This document shows, in pieces, positions 5,757-19,409 of a DNA stretch of 32,730 nt; the first letter of the stretch is position 1, and each line of letters opens with the position of its first letter. The DNA is taken from contig JANTHJ010000023.1 of the NCBI GenBank assembly GCA_024762475.1, positions 1-32,730 on the forward strand, given 5' to 3'. This DNA comes from Chromatiales bacterium (lineage in GTDB: Bacteria > Pseudomonadota > Gammaproteobacteria > Chromatiales > Chromatiaceae). The notes under the pieces are model-generated. The model was not told the DNA's origin. It worked only from the letters and a program-made list of their open reading frames with translations, and ran no database searches. The position numbers and the translations under genes were made by a program.

Positions 5757-8003
5757 TCAGGACCCCGCCTGCTCGTACATCTGCTCGAAGGCGGCCTGCA
5801 GGTGCCGGACGAAACGCGGTGCGTCCGTGAGCGGCGAATCGGCCATGCGGCCGCGGATCGACTGCCGCAGCCGGTCCAGCGCCACAACATCACCCGCCAG
5901 CTCGCCGGCCTTTTCGAGATAGGCATCCTCGGCCTCCACTGCCAATTCCGGCAGGCCGATCGAGGTCAGCTGGGACAGGCCCACCCGGGAGCGGTGCGTC
6001 TCACCGACCAGAGAAATCACCGGCAGTCCCATCCACAACGCCTCGCAGGTGGTGGTGGTACCACAGTAGGGGAAGGGGTCGAGGGCGATGTCGATATCGC
6101 CATAACGTGCGAGGTGATCCTGAAGCCCCTTGTCGGGCGGCAGGATATCCACTCGGCCCTTCTCGATGCCGTGGCTTTCGAAAAAAGCCCAGACATAGTT
6201 GCGGGTTCCCTCGTGCTTGAAACTGAACGACTTCAGAAGCAGGCGACTCCCTTCCACGCGTTGCAGAATCCGCGCCCACAGGTCCAGTACCCGGTCGTTG
6301 AGCTTGTTGAAATTGTTGAAGGTGCCGAAGGTGATGTAATCCCGACTGAGCGCCGGGGTGGATCGCACCTCGGGCGCCTCCGCGGGCGGCTCATAGACCG
6401 AGAAGACCTCCGGCAGGCGCCACAGCGCTTCCGAATACCACTGGTCGGTCAGCCCCGGCGGGTCGGTAAGGGCATCGCCGATACGGTAATCCATCCGGCT
6501 CAGCCCGGTCGTGGCCGGATAACCGACCCAGGTGACCTGCACCGGTGCGGGTTTGCGGGCAAACAAAGGCAGGCGATGGCCGGCGGTCAGGCCCGAAAGA
6601 TCGACCAGGATATCGATTTCGTCTTCCTGGATAAGGGATGCCGCCTTCTCGTCCGACAGCGACTCGATGCGTCGCCAATACTGAACGTGTTGCTGCATTG
6701 CGGCGGTCATGTCGTCGGGTGCCTTGGCATTGTCGTAGACATAGATGTCGTGACGTGCGGAATCCAGCTGCTCAAAGATGGGCCGCATGAAGTAGCCGAC
6801 TGAATGCCTGCGGAGGTCTGCCGAGACGAATCCCACCCTCAAGCGCCGGTGGTTTCGGTACTTGCGTGCCCGCAATGGCCGATCGCGCTGTTCCTCGCGC
6901 GCCATGTAACGCTTGATGTCCTCTACCAGCGTTGCCTCCTGTTCCTCCGGAAGATAGTGGCGCAGAAAAATCCCCGAGGAATTCGCACCGGGATGCAGGG
7001 GCTCGGCCGCCACGATACGGCGATAGCGCGCGACCGCCTCCTTGACCAGGCCGAACTCCGAGTAACACCTGGCATAGGTGTTCTGAATGTCCAGATCGAC
7101 GGATTCTTCATTGTCATAGGGGGCAAGCATTGCCAGCGCGGCATCCAGATCGCCGCTGCGCGCGGTTGCATAGGCCCGTCGACACAGCGCGCCCCTGTCG
7201 CCTGGGCGGACCTCCAGAATCTGTTCCGCCACCTCGGCAGCACCCTCCCAGTCGCCCTTGGCGGCCTTGGCCGCCTCCAGACTCTCCAGGAAAAAGGGCT
7301 CATTGGGATGCGCGGTGAGCAGGCGCTGGTAGAGCACGATGGCCTCGTCCGGGCGCCCGCGCTTGACCTCGAGCATTCCCCGGTTCAGGACTGTCTGCAG
7401 CGTCTCCCCGCCAAGCGCCTCGGCGCGCTCCAGATTGCCCAATGCCGCATCCAGTTCGCCGGTGACACTCTGGAGTACGGCCAGGTTGAGATAACCGCCC
7501 GGGTGACGGGGGTGCTTGGCAATCAGCCGATGGAAGATCTGCTCCGCCTCGCGGTAGTGCCCCATCTGGGCATGGGCCACGCCGAGAGACTCGAGAATCT
7601 CCTTGTCTTCGGGCTTCTTCCTCAGCGCCTTCTCCAGCAGGCCTGCCGCCTCCTCGAACCGCTCGAGACGCAGCGCCGCGGTGCCCGCGTTGTATATCGT
7701 GACGACATCGCCGGGCCTGTGCCGCAAGGCCCGGCCATAGGCCTCATGCGCGATCGCAAATTCACCCAGCCGTGCGGCGGCATCCGCTCGCAGTCGGTGC
7801 AGAAGAAAGTCGTCCCTTCCCGCCTTCAGCTCGCGATCGCAGGCCGTCGATACCTCTGCGAAGCGCCCCGCGGACAGCATCGCCTGAATCTGAGGGTAGG
7901 CACCAGTGGATACCGCCGCGGGGCTGCCCGCCGCCTTGCCACAACAGTGCTTGAATTTCCTGCCGCTGCCGCAGGGACAGGGGGCATTACGACCAACGGC
8001 CAT
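5757..8003 (-). CDS. SEC-C/TPR O-GlcNAc-transferase-like (GT41) protein
   Basis: A 748-residue predicted cytoplasmic glycosyltransferase. Residues 1-23 form a SEC-C zinc motif (CPCGSGRKFKHCCGK, ligands C9, C11, C20, C21), as at the C-terminus of SecA. Residues about 30-340 contain TPR repeats, for example AIAHEAYGRALRHRPGDV and EDKEILESLGVAHAQMGHY. From about 380 to the end lies an OGT/SPINDLY domain of family GT41: RLRVGFVSADLRRHSVGYF (with the conserved His), PVQVTWVGYPATTG, ITFGTFNNFNKLN and FPYCGTTTTCEALWMGLPVIS. It probably transfers a sugar from a nucleotide donor to protein Ser/Thr; donor and target are unknown. It starts 5 nt after hemE and is likely co-transcribed. Confidence 0.9.
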   Translation of the reverse strand: MAVGRNAPCPCGSGRKFKHCCGKAAGSPAAVSTGAYPQIQAMLSAGRFAEVSTACDRELKAGRDDFLLHRLRADAAARLGEFAIAHEAYGRALRHRPGDVVTIYNAGTAALRLERFEEAAGLLEKALRKKPEDKEILESLGVAHAQMGHYREAEQIFHRLIAKHPRHPGGYLNLAVLQSVTGELDAALGNLERAEALGGETLQTVLNRGMLEVKRGRPDEAIVLYQRLLTAHPNEPFFLESLEAAKAAKGDWEGAAEVAEQILEVRPGDRGALCRRAYATARSGDLDAALAMLAPYDNEESVDLDIQNTYARCYSEFGLVKEAVARYRRIVAAEPLHPGANSSGIFLRHYLPEEQEATLVEDIKRYMAREEQRDRPLRARKYRNHRRLRVGFVSADLRRHSVGYFMRPIFEQLDSARHDIYVYDNAKAPDDMTAAMQQHVQYWRRIESLSDEKAASLIQEDEIDILVDLSGLTAGHRLPLFARKPAPVQVTWVGYPATTGLSRMDYRIGDALTDPPGLTDQWYSEALWRLPEVFSVYEPPAEAPEVRSTPALSRDYITFGTFNNFNKLNDRVLDLWARILQRVEGSRLLLKSFSFKHEGTRNYVWAFFESHGIEKGRVDILPPDKGLQDHLARYGDIDIALDPFPYCGTTTTCEALWMGLPVISLVGETHRSRVGLSQLTSIGLPELAVEAEDAYLEKAGELAGDVVALDRLRQSIRGRMADSPLTDAPRFVRHLQAAFEQMYEQAGS

Positions 8004-8008
8004 GATGC

Positions 8009-9073
8009 TTACTCGTGATAGGGCCCGCTCAACTCATGTACCGCCTCCACCATGGCGGCGGCATGCTCTGGCGGGATCTCGGGATGAATACCGTGGCCGA
8101 GGTTGAAGACATGGCCCGATCCCTTGCCATAGCTCTCGAGGATGTCGCCCACCGCGCGGCGGATGGATTCGGGCGAGGCGTACAGCGTGCAGGGATCGAG
8201 GTTGCCCTGTAGCGCCACCTTGTCACCGACCCGTGCCCGGGCCTCGCCGATGTCGGTGGTCCAATCCAGCCCCAGCGCATCGGCGCCGGTCTCGGCCATG
8301 GCCTCCAGCCATTGGCCGCCGCCCTTGGTAAACAGAATCGAAGGTACCTTGCGACCTTCGCTCTCCCGGGTCAAACCGGCGACGATACGCTGCATGTAGG
8401 CCAGGGAGAATTCCTTGTAGTCGCGTGGCGTCAGGGTGCCGCCCCAAGTATCGAAGATCATCACCGCCTGGGCGCCTGCGGCGATCTGCGCATTCAGGTA
8501 GCGGGTGACCGCATCGGCCAATTTGTCCAACAGGGTATGCATCAGATCGGGGCGGTCGAACATCATGCCCTTGGAGAGGGCGAAGTTCTTGGTGGAGCCG
8601 CCCTCGACCATATAGGTGGCCAGGGTCCAGGGGCTGCCGGAGAAGCCGATCAGCGGTACCCGGCCGTTCAGCGCACGGCGGATGGTGCGCACCGCGTCCA
8701 TGACGTAACCGAGGTCGTCCTCCGGATCGGGAACGCCGAGGGCATGTATGGCGCCCTTGTCACGCACTGGACGTTCGAACTTGGGCCCCTCGCCCTCGCC
8801 GAAATAGAGCCCCAGGCCCATGGCATCGGGAATGGTGAGGATGTCCGAGAACAGGATGGCTGCATCCAGGGGAAAGCGCTCAAGCGGCTGCAGGGTGACC
8901 TCGCAGGCCAGCTCTGGGTTCTTGCACAGATCGAGAAAGCTTCCCGCCTTGGCGCGGGTCTCGCGGTATTCCGGAAGGTAACGACCGGCCTGGCGCATCA
9001 TCCAGACAGGGGTGATATCCACCGGCTCGCGCATCAGGGCACGCAGGAATCGATCGTTTTTCAGTTCAGCCAT
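8009..9073 (-). CDS. hemE: Uroporphyrinogen decarboxylase
   Basis: Cofactor-free cytosolic enzyme that removes four carboxylates from uroporphyrinogen III to give coproporphyrinogen III in heme synthesis. The 354-residue product has the normal length. The signature [14 protein letters not shown] (R27, R31) and the catalytic aspartate D77 in AAILFSDIL are present, as are [17 protein letters not shown] and the C-terminal [15 protein letters not shown]. The ATG at 9073 gives the family's usual N-terminus; its upstream region lies directly against a 27-nt repeat copy (9083-9109), and no strong Shine-Dalgarno is seen. It stands downstream of gltD and upstream of the OGT-like gene. The hemW fragment at the right end serves the same pathway. 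Confidence 0.98.
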   Translation of the reverse strand: MAELKNDRFLRALMREPVDITPVWMMRQAGRYLPEYRETRAKAGSFLDLCKNPELACEVTLQPLERFPLDAAILFSDILTIPDAMGLGLYFGEGEGPKFERPVRDKGAIHALGVPDPEDDLGYVMDAVRTIRRALNGRVPLIGFSGSPWTLATYMVEGGSTKNFALSKGMMFDRPDLMHTLLDKLADAVTRYLNAQIAAGAQAVMIFDTWGGTLTPRDYKEFSLAYMQRIVAGLTRESEGRKVPSILFTKGGGQWLEAMAETGADALGLDWTTDIGEARARVGDKVALQGNLDPCTLYASPESIRRAVGDILESYGKGSGHVFNLGHGIHPEIPPEHAAAMVEAVHELSGPYHE

Positions 9074-9082
9074 TTATTTTTC

Positions 9083-9109
9083 ACCACGAAGAGCACGAAG
9101 AACACTAAG
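9083..9109 (+). repeat. 27-nt repeat, copy A
   Basis: Starts ACCACGAAG and continues with two further 9-nt steps of the form NNCACNAAG. It differs from copy D (10868-10894) at only three positions. It lies 10 nt upstream of the hemE start, inside the presumed ribosome-binding region. Confidence 0.75.
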
Positions 9110-9220
9110 GGTTTTCATCAGGCGTTGGCCCAAGCAGCAGATCATCGCCCCACTTTACTCGGATACCCTACCTCACAGGGAGCGCAGGGCGTAACGGTAA
9201 CGTGCCTTTCGACTTCATCT

Positions 9221-9247
9221 CTTCGTGTTCTTCGTGTCCTTTGTGGT
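9221..9247 (-). repeat. 27-nt repeat, copy B
   Basis: Reads on the minus strand as ACCACAAAG followed by two GA/AACACGAAG-type steps. It is inverted relative to copy A, so A and B could pair over a loop of about 110 nt. Confidence 0.75.
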
Positions 9248-9260
9248 TTCATAAAGCCAG

Positions 9261-9335
9261 GTAGCCTGGATGGAGGCCGCAGGCCGGAATCCGGGGCGGT
9301 TTCTCCTGGATTCCGTTTCACTCCATCCAGGCTAC
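9261..9335. repeat. Long palindromic repeat with perfect 15-bp arms
   Basis: GTAGCCTGGATGGAG (9261-9275) is perfectly repeated in inverse orientation at 9321-9335. Inside, GGAATCCGG near 9286 and TGGATTCC near 9307 extend the symmetry. The element resembles dispersed GTAGCCTGGATGGAG...GGAATCC repeats known from many proteobacterial genomes. It sits between repeat copies B and C in the gltD-hemE gap; no gene is visible there. Confidence 0.7.
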
Positions 9336-9347
9336 TCGCTTATCGTT

Positions 9348-9374
9348 CTTTGCGCACTTCGCGTCCTTCGCGGT
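9348..9374 (-). repeat. 27-nt repeat, copy C
   Basis: A GC-richer version, reading on the minus strand ACCGCGAAG, then GACGCGAAG, then TGCGCAAAG. It keeps the 9-nt period and ends 12 nt before the gltD stop codon. Confidence 0.65.
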
Positions 9375-9385
9375 TGATTCTCAAA

Positions 9386-10840
9386 TCAGCGCGGCAGGTC
9401 GGACTCGCCCATCAGATATTCGTCCACTGCGCGGGCGGCCTGGCGGCCTTCGCGGATGGCCCAGACCACCAGGGACTGGCCGCGGCGCATGTCACCGGCG
9501 GCAAAGACGCCGTCGATGGAGGTATGGTAGGCACGCGGACCCTCGGTACTGCCCTTGATGTTGCCGCGCAGATCCAGCTCGACCCCCAGCTCCTCGATCA
9601 TGCCCTGGTGCACCGGGTGCACGAAGCCCATCGCCAGGGTCACCAGATCGGCCTTGAGTTCGAACTCGGAGCCCTCGACCTCGTGCATCTGCGGGCGTCC
9701 GTCATCGCCTCTGTCCCAGCGCACCTTGACACAACGCAGGCCGCGCACATGGCCATTGCCGTCATCCAGGAACGCCTTGGTGAGGACATTCCACATACGC
9801 TCGCAGCCCTCCTCCTGGGAGGTGGAGGTGCGTAGCTTGTTGGGCCAGTCGGGCCAGGTGAGGTCCTTGTTCTCCTTCTCCGGTGGCCTGTCCATGATCT
9901 CGATCTGGGTGACCGAGCGGGCGCCCTGACGGGTGGAGGTGCCGATGCAGTCCGAACCCGTATCCCCGCCGCCGATCACCACCACGTCCTTGTCCTTGGC
10001 GGAGATGAGATGTTTTTCGGCACCCGGCACGCCCTGCACCACCTTGCTGTTGGCCCGCAGGAAATCCATGGCGAAATGGACCCCTTCGAGATCGCGCCCC
10101 GGCACCGGCAGGTCGCGCGGCTGTTCCGAGCCGCCGGTCAGCACCACCGCATCGAATTCGTCCATCAGCTGGCGCGCCGGGATATCCACCCCGATGTGCC
10201 GGTTGATGTGAAACTCGACACCCTCGGCGCGCATCTGGGCAATGCGGCGATCGAGCAGCTTCTTCTCGAGCTTGAAGTCGGGGATGCCGTAGCGCAGCAG
10301 GCCACCGATGCGATCCTGCTTCTCGTACACCACCACCTTGTGGCCGACCCGCGCCAGCTGCTGGGCCACCGCCAGGCCCGCAGGGCCCGAGCCGACCACG
10401 GCGACGCGCTTGCCGGTCTTGTGCGGGGCGACGCGCGGTTTGATCCAGCCCATCTCCCAGCCCTTGTCGACGATGGCGCACTCGATGCTCTTGATGGTGA
10501 CCGGCTCGTCCTCGATGTTGAGGGTGCACGACTCCTGGCAGGGCGCCGGGCAGATACGCCCAGTGACCTCGGGGAAGTTGTTGGTGCTGTGCAGGACGTC
10601 GAGGGCATCCCTCCACTGCTGGTGGTAGACCAGGTCATTCCAGTCAGGAATGAGGTTGTTCACCGGGCACCCCTGGTGGCAGAAGGGAATGCCGCAGTCC
10701 ATGCAGCGGGCGCCCTGGGCACTGAGCTGCTCGTCCGTCAGCGGAATGACGAACTCATGGAAATGGGTGATGCGATCGGCTGCGGGCGCATAGCTGCGGT
10801 CCTGGCGCGGTATCTCTTTGAAACCTGTTGGCTTGCCCAT
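9386..10840 (-). CDS. gltD: Glutamate synthase (NADPH) small subunit
   Basis: FAD-containing beta subunit of bacterial GOGAT. It oxidises NADPH and passes electrons through iron-sulfur clusters to GltB for glutamate formation from glutamine and 2-oxoglutarate. The 484-residue product has N-terminal cluster cysteines C46, C49, C54, C58 ([13 protein letters not shown]) and C97, C101, C105 (CPAPCQESC). A FAD-binding [17 protein letters not shown] and an NADPH-binding [15 protein letters not shown] follow. A C-terminal [19 protein letters not shown] contacts FAD. It is downstream of gltB with an unusually long gap of 182 nt filled by two inverted repeat copies, and a further repeat-filled gap separates it from hemE. 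Confidence 0.98.
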   Translation of the reverse strand: MGKPTGFKEIPRQDRSYAPAADRITHFHEFVIPLTDEQLSAQGARCMDCGIPFCHQGCPVNNLIPDWNDLVYHQQWRDALDVLHSTNNFPEVTGRICPAPCQESCTLNIEDEPVTIKSIECAIVDKGWEMGWIKPRVAPHKTGKRVAVVGSGPAGLAVAQQLARVGHKVVVYEKQDRIGGLLRYGIPDFKLEKKLLDRRIAQMRAEGVEFHINRHIGVDIPARQLMDEFDAVVLTGGSEQPRDLPVPGRDLEGVHFAMDFLRANSKVVQGVPGAEKHLISAKDKDVVVIGGGDTGSDCIGTSTRQGARSVTQIEIMDRPPEKENKDLTWPDWPNKLRTSTSQEEGCERMWNVLTKAFLDDGNGHVRGLRCVKVRWDRGDDGRPQMHEVEGSEFELKADLVTLAMGFVHPVHQGMIEELGVELDLRGNIKGSTEGPRAYHTSIDGVFAAGDMRRGQSLVVWAIREGRQAARAVDEYLMGESDLPR

Positions 10841-10867
10841 TATTGTCTACCCAGTCAAAACTTTTTT

Positions 10868-10894
10868 ACCACAAAGAGCACGAAGAACACGGAG
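10868..10894 (+). repeat. 27-nt repeat, copy D
   Basis: Starts ACCACAAAG and continues with GCACGAAG and ACACGGAG steps. It is near-identical to copy A and inverted relative to copy E, inside the gltB-gltD gap just upstream of gltD. Confidence 0.75.
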
Positions 10895-10984
10895 TTACTT
10901 GGCCGGGAGTTTTGGGCCACCGATGGCCGAATCTAAAAGCCTGGCCCTCTGATTGCAGCACAGCCTTCTACCAACCCTCAGATC

Positions 10985-11011
10985 CTTTGTGTTCTTTGTG
11001 CCCTTCGTGGT
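10985..11011 (-). repeat. 27-nt repeat, copy E
   Basis: On the minus strand reads ACCACGAAG, then GGCACAAAG, then AACACAAAG. It lies 11 nt downstream of the gltB stop. With copy D it could form a long hairpin in the gltB-gltD transcript, with about 90 nt of loop. Confidence 0.75.
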
Positions 11012-11022
11012 TATCAATGAAA

Positions 11023-15651
<4,629 letters not shown>

Positions 15652-15681
15652 CGCCAACCTCTTCTCGTGAAACCCGATGGC

Positions 15682-15700
15682 GGGCCGAACCGGTCGGCCC
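15682..15700 (-). other. Leader hairpin upstream of gltB
   Basis: GGGCCGA and TCGGCCC form a perfect 7-bp stem around a 5-nt loop, ending about 30 nt before the gltB start. There is no T-tract, so it is not an intrinsic terminator. It may affect translation or mRNA stability. Confidence 0.4.
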
Positions 15701-15938
15701 GATCTGAATTCATGTCCGGAACGGGACGGATAACGAGCCCGGCGCTCCTGCGGGCCCGGCGCGCCAATACAGGCGCTGCGAACGGTTTAGGATAATGGAA
15801 TCCTTATATTGGGGCCACCCCTTTGTGCGCGGAGGCTCGGGGGACATCATCTGGCCGGCACGAGGCGGCACGCCGGACCTGCGGCAGAGGAACAGATTGG
15901 ATTTGCTTCCACCAGCCCCAGGCATAGCCACCTGCCCT

Positions 15939-15999
15939 GTGGGGGGGCCTTCGGGCCCGACCAACCCGCTCCATCGCGGCTGAATGAAGCCGCTCCCAC
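15939..15999. repeat. Inverted pair of REP-like palindromes
   Basis: The first element (15939-15961, plus strand) reads GTGGGGGGGCCTTC then GGGCCCGAC. The second (15972-15999, minus strand) reads GTGGGAGCGGCTTC then ATTCAGCCGCGAT. They face each other across about 10 nt, the layout of a REP doublet (BIME). The head GTGGGAG and the GGCTTC...GCC core also match the single copy at 1330-1352. Confidence 0.6.
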
Positions 16000-16048
16000 G
16001 GATTCACTTCCATCGACTCCTGGAACCGGAAAGGTGGCAACGCCCAAC

Positions 16049-17671
16049 TCAGTTGTTCGCCTTCATCTGCTGACGAATGGAGCCGAAGGTACGCGGCCAG
16101 ACCCCTGCCTTGGCGACACTCTGCGGCAGACGCGCACGGGCCGCGACCGCCGCCTGGCGATCGGGATAGGTGCCCGCAACCAGGGAATACCAGGGCTTGC
16201 CGTTCAGCTCCCGTTCGAAAATCGCATGCGGCTGCTTTAGGCCGTGCCGGCGCACGAAACGGCGGATCGACTGACGATCCCGCGCGCCCACCAGCTGCAA
16301 TGTGTAAGCGCTGTCGGGTTGTGCGCGCAACCAGGCAAGGCCTCCGGCCGCCTGAGTACGGACCTTCGCCTTGGCCGGCCGGGTCCCCGACGGCTTGGGG
16401 GCGGCTTTCTCTATGCGCGGAGCGGCTTCTGCCGCCCGTCTCGCGACGGGCTTCTCGGCTGGCGCCGCCTCGCTGACCGGGTTTGCCTGTGGCGGAGACG
16501 GGGGCACCTCGACTGATTCGGCAGCGGGGACCGGCTCGACCGGGTTCGCCTGGGTGCTGGCCACGGTCGGCTGTGCGGCCGGCGCCGCTGGCGCCGCGGA
16601 TGGAGGGGGCTGGGCCGCGGCCTTGATGGCCTCATCGATGATGGCGTCCAGGACCGGATCCGGCGCCTCGGCCGCACTATCGTCCGCAAGGGCCGCGGCC
16701 GCCTCGACAGGGCCGCCAGGTGCAGCCTCGACCGGGCCGGGTGATACCGCAACCGGCCCGGCGGCCTGAGCTACCGACGTCGCTGGCCCCTCCTCGTGCG
16801 CGGCTCCCGCCTCTGGTGCCGCAACGACCTGGCTCTTGAATACAGGTGGCTCCGGCACCGACTCATGGGCGGCAGGCACAGAAGGCCCGGCCGGCGGCGG
16901 GGACTCGACCGGCGGTGCAGTCGCGACCGGTGTCGGCTCGAACCAGGCATTGATGGTGTCCTGGAAATAGAGCGTCAGGCCCGCCAGCACTATCACTGCT
17001 ACGCCCGCAGCGACCAGGCCCCACGGAGGTCTGCGAGGCGGCATCGAGGGGGACGACGGTTCGGGCAGTTCTACCGGCAGGGTGTCCAGGGCGTCGAGCA
17101 GCAGGCCGGGCAGCCCCTCGCTCGCCCGGTGCAGCGCGGCGGCGGTGCGCGCTCCCGCTTCACCTGGCTCGAGGCGTCCCTTCGCCCCGAGGAAGGCGCG
17201 CGTCTCGGACTCGGTGAAGGGCGGCAGATCGACGAACTGCAGATCCCAGTTGCCCTTGGCCTGTGCCAGTTCGCCGGTGCCAACCAGTAGCGCGCGGGCA
17301 CCGGCCTGCGCCAGGTCGAGCAGGTCGGCGATCTCTGCCAGTTGCAGGCGCTCGGCGTCGTCCACAATCAGCAACAGGGGGCAATCCGGATGGCGTTCGA
17401 TGGCCTCGGCCAGCCAGTTGCTATCGGCGACCGGCAGGTCCAGTTCATGAGTAAGCTGCTCCCGCAGAGACAGGCTGGCACCGGCTACCAGCCAGACCAC
17501 GGAGTAGTCGTCCCCGAGCCGCGCCGCCAGCTCCCGCGCGAAGCGAGTCTTCCCCGCCCCCTGAGGGGCCCGCAGATACGGGATCTCCTCCGCATTGGCA
17601 ACCAGATGCATGAGCAACTGCTGGCGCTCGGTACGCTGGGGTGTGTCGAAGTAGTCCGAGGCCTCAATCAC
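16049..17671 (-). CDS. DamX-like AAA ATPase with SPOR domain
   Basis: A 540-residue inner-membrane protein with three parts. The N-terminal ATPase domain has Walker A APQGAGKT (residues 35-42) and Walker B LLLIVDD (99-105), as in ExeA/AAA proteins. One transmembrane helix lies at about 216-236 ([20 protein letters not shown]). A long Pro/Ala/Glu-rich periplasmic linker leads to a C-terminal SPOR domain (about 455-530; [36 protein letters not shown]), which binds denuded septal peptidoglycan. Position after aroB matches E. coli damX, a division protein, although E. coli DamX is not known as an active ATPase. The GTG start overlaps the aroB end by 8 nt, which suggests coupling. Confidence 0.88.
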   Translation of the reverse strand: MIEASDYFDTPQRTERQQLLMHLVANAEEIPYLRAPQGAGKTRFARELAARLGDDYSVVWLVAGASLSLREQLTHELDLPVADSNWLAEAIERHPDCPLLLIVDDAERLQLAEIADLLDLAQAGARALLVGTGELAQAKGNWDLQFVDLPPFTESETRAFLGAKGRLEPGEAGARTAAALHRASEGLPGLLLDALDTLPVELPEPSSPSMPPRRPPWGLVAAGVAVIVLAGLTLYFQDTINAWFEPTPVATAPPVESPPPAGPSVPAAHESVPEPPVFKSQVVAAPEAGAAHEEGPATSVAQAAGPVAVSPGPVEAAPGGPVEAAAALADDSAAEAPDPVLDAIIDEAIKAAAQPPPSAAPAAPAAQPTVASTQANPVEPVPAAESVEVPPSPPQANPVSEAAPAEKPVARRAAEAAPRIEKAAPKPSGTRPAKAKVRTQAAGGLAWLRAQPDSAYTLQLVGARDRQSIRRFVRRHGLKQPHAIFERELNGKPWYSLVAGTYPDRQAAVAARARLPQSVAKAGVWPRTFGSIRQQMKANN

Positions 17672-18755
17672 CGGCGAAGCCCTTCAGGGTGGCATCAAGG
17701 ACTTCGACAGGGAAGTCGTCGCTGATAACCGCACCGCCGATACCCTTCAACAGCACCAGGCGCAGCTTCCCGCCCAGCACCTTCTTGTCCACAGACATCA
17801 ACTCGCGAAAACGTGCCGGTGTCAGCCCAGAGGGCGGTGAGGTGGGCAGGCCGGCATGTCTCAGCGCCTCGTCTACCCGTTGACGGTCACCGTCACTCAG
17901 CCAACCAAGGCGGCGGGACATCTCGGCCGCCATCGCCATGCCCGCACCCACCGCCTCGCCGTGCAGCCATTCGCCGTACCCCATGCCGGTCTCGATGGCA
18001 TGGCCGAAGGTGTGGCCGAGATTGAGCAGTGCGCGCTGCCCCGCCTCGCGCTCGTCCGCAGCGACGATGTCTGCCTTGTCGGCGCAGGACCGTTCGATGG
18101 CCTCGGCCAGCAGGGTCTTGTCGCGTTGCATCAGGGTATCGAGGTGCTGTTCGAGCCAGGCAAAGAATTCCGCGTCGTTGATCAGGCCGTACTTGATCAC
18201 CTCGGCCATCCCCGCGGAAAGCTCACGATCGGGCAGGGTATCGAGTGTATCGGTATCGGCGATCACGACGCGGGGCTGATGGAAGGCCCCGATCATGTTC
18301 TTGCCCAAGGGGTGGTTTACACCCGTCTTGCCGCCGACCGAGGAATCGACCTGGGATAGCAGGGTCGTGGGCACCTGGATGAAATCGACCCCACGCTGAT
18401 AGCTGGCTGCGGCGAACCCGGTCATGTCCCCCACCACGCCACCACCCAGGGCGATCAGGGTACAGCTGCGATCGAAACGATGCTCGAGCAGCGCGGTATA
18501 GACCTGGTCGAGGATCTGGAGGGTCTTGTACTGCTCGCCATCCGGGAGAATCACCCGCTCCACCTGGAACCCCTGCAGGCCCGGCAGCAAGTGCTCCAGA
18601 TACAGGGGGGCAACCGTCTCGTTGGATACCACCATCACCTGCCTGCCCCGGATGTGTGGCGTCAGAAGTTCGGCATCGCCGAGCAGGCCCTCCCCGATAT
18701 AGATGGGATAGGAACGTTCGCCGAGATCGACTTCCAGGGTTCGTCGTGCAGCCAT
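17664..18755 (-). CDS. aroB: 3-dehydroquinate synthase
   Basis: Cytosolic NAD- and metal-dependent enzyme that converts DAHP to 3-dehydroquinate, the second step of the shikimate pathway. The 363-residue product contains the NAD-binding [15 protein letters not shown], the substrate loop [20 protein letters not shown], and metal ligands in [11 protein letters not shown] and [11 protein letters not shown]. The frame permits GTG at 18761, but AGGAG ends five nt before the ATG at 18755, so that start is preferred. It follows aroK by 69 nt and overlaps the AAA/SPOR gene, as in the conserved aroK-aroB-damX cluster. Confidence 0.98.
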   Translation of the reverse strand: MAARRTLEVDLGERSYPIYIGEGLLGDAELLTPHIRGRQVMVVSNETVAPLYLEHLLPGLQGFQVERVILPDGEQYKTLQILDQVYTALLEHRFDRSCTLIALGGGVVGDMTGFAAASYQRGVDFIQVPTTLLSQVDSSVGGKTGVNHPLGKNMIGAFHQPRVVIADTDTLDTLPDRELSAGMAEVIKYGLINDAEFFAWLEQHLDTLMQRDKTLLAEAIERSCADKADIVAADEREAGQRALLNLGHTFGHAIETGMGYGEWLHGEAVGAGMAMAAEMSRRLGWLSDGDRQRVDEALRHAGLPTSPPSGLTPARFRELMSVDKKVLGGKLRLVLLKGIGGAVISDDFPVEVLDATLKGFAGD

Positions 18756-18824
18756 GGCCACTCCTAACTGCGGGATTCCACAAGGTTCCGGGGCATCATT
18801 CCGTGCGCCATCACCCTGGCGGAC

Positions 18825-19337
18825 TCAGGTCACCAGATCGATGATATCGCGCGCCACGACCCCGGCCGATCGCCCCTCGGTGGAAACGGTGTAGTCGGCC
18901 GTCTGTCGATACAACGGCTCGCGCTCGTTCATCAGTTCGCGCAGGCGCGCCAGGGGATCGTCTGTCTGGATCAGGGGCCGTTTGCGATCGCGATGGGTGC
19001 GGTCGTATTGCTGTTCGGGCGAGCACTCGAGATAGACCACGATGCCCCGGGCCGACAGCCGATCCCGGTTTGCGGGACGCACCACGACGCCACCGCCGGT
19101 CGCCAGCACCCGCTGGTCGAGCTGCGTCAGCTCGTCGATCACCTGCTGCTCGCGCTCGCGGAAGCCTTCCTCGCCTTCGTACTCGAAGATGGTGGGAATG
19201 TCGACGCCGGTGCGGCGCTGAATCTCCTGGTCGCTGTCGATGAAGTCGAGGCCAAGTTGCGAGGCCAGAGCCTTGCCGATGGTGGTCTTACCTGCCCCCA
19301 TGGGGCCGATCAGAAAGATACGATTGGGTTTTGCCAT
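18825..19337 (-). CDS. aroK: Shikimate kinase
   Basis: Phosphorylates shikimate to shikimate 3-phosphate with ATP. The 170-residue NMP-kinase-fold protein has the P-loop GPMGAGKT (residues 11-18), the DxD pair D34/D36 (FIDSDQEI), the substrate-binding GEEGFREREQQ, the LATGGGVVVR motif and a basic lid segment DRKRPLIQTDDPLARLREL. Length and all motifs fit AroK. It lies 72 nt after pilQ and before aroB, the standard gammaproteobacterial order, and may be read from the pil promoter as well as its own. Confidence 0.98.
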   Translation of the reverse strand: MAKPNRIFLIGPMGAGKTTIGKALASQLGLDFIDSDQEIQRRTGVDIPTIFEYEGEEGFREREQQVIDELTQLDQRVLATGGGVVVRPANRDRLSARGIVVYLECSPEQQYDRTHRDRKRPLIQTDDPLARLRELMNEREPLYRQTADYTVSTEGRSAGVVARDIIDLVT

Positions 19338-19409
19338 CCAACAGATATGCCAGAATCGGACGCCGCAGGCAAGCGGAAGACCCGCCTGTGGCGTCCGGAG
19401 AGTGCATGT

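Larger units (their letters stand above)
15652..16048. other. Gap between gltB and the AAA/SPOR gene
   Basis: This 397-nt stretch holds the gltB leader, a 7-bp hairpin (15682-15700) and an inverted pair of REP-like palindromes (15939-15999). A nine-nt motif GCGCCGGGC occurs twice near 15740-15762 as a direct repeat. The promoter of gltB should lie here; the AT-rich part around 15790-15815 is the best place, but I cannot define hexamers with confidence. Short open frames in it lack ribosome binding sites. Confidence 0.5.

Noticed and set aside
5262-6803. Long plus-strand open frame running through the end of coq7 into the OGT-like gene
   Set aside because: It is out of frame with coq7 and antisense to the OGT-like gene, and shows no domain or ribosome binding site.
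9083-9374. CRISPR array
   Set aside because: The 27-nt units are in mixed orientation, unevenly spaced, diverged and built from 9-nt steps; no cas gene is near.
8312-9835. Plus-strand open frame across hemE, the repeat-rich gap and gltD
   Set aside because: Antisense to two clear genes; its only distinctive peptide (TTKSTKNTKG) is a translation of the 27-nt repeat.
15795-16047. Short open frames upstream of the AAA/SPOR gene
   Set aside because: They run through the REP-like doublet, disagree with each other in frame and lack start signals.
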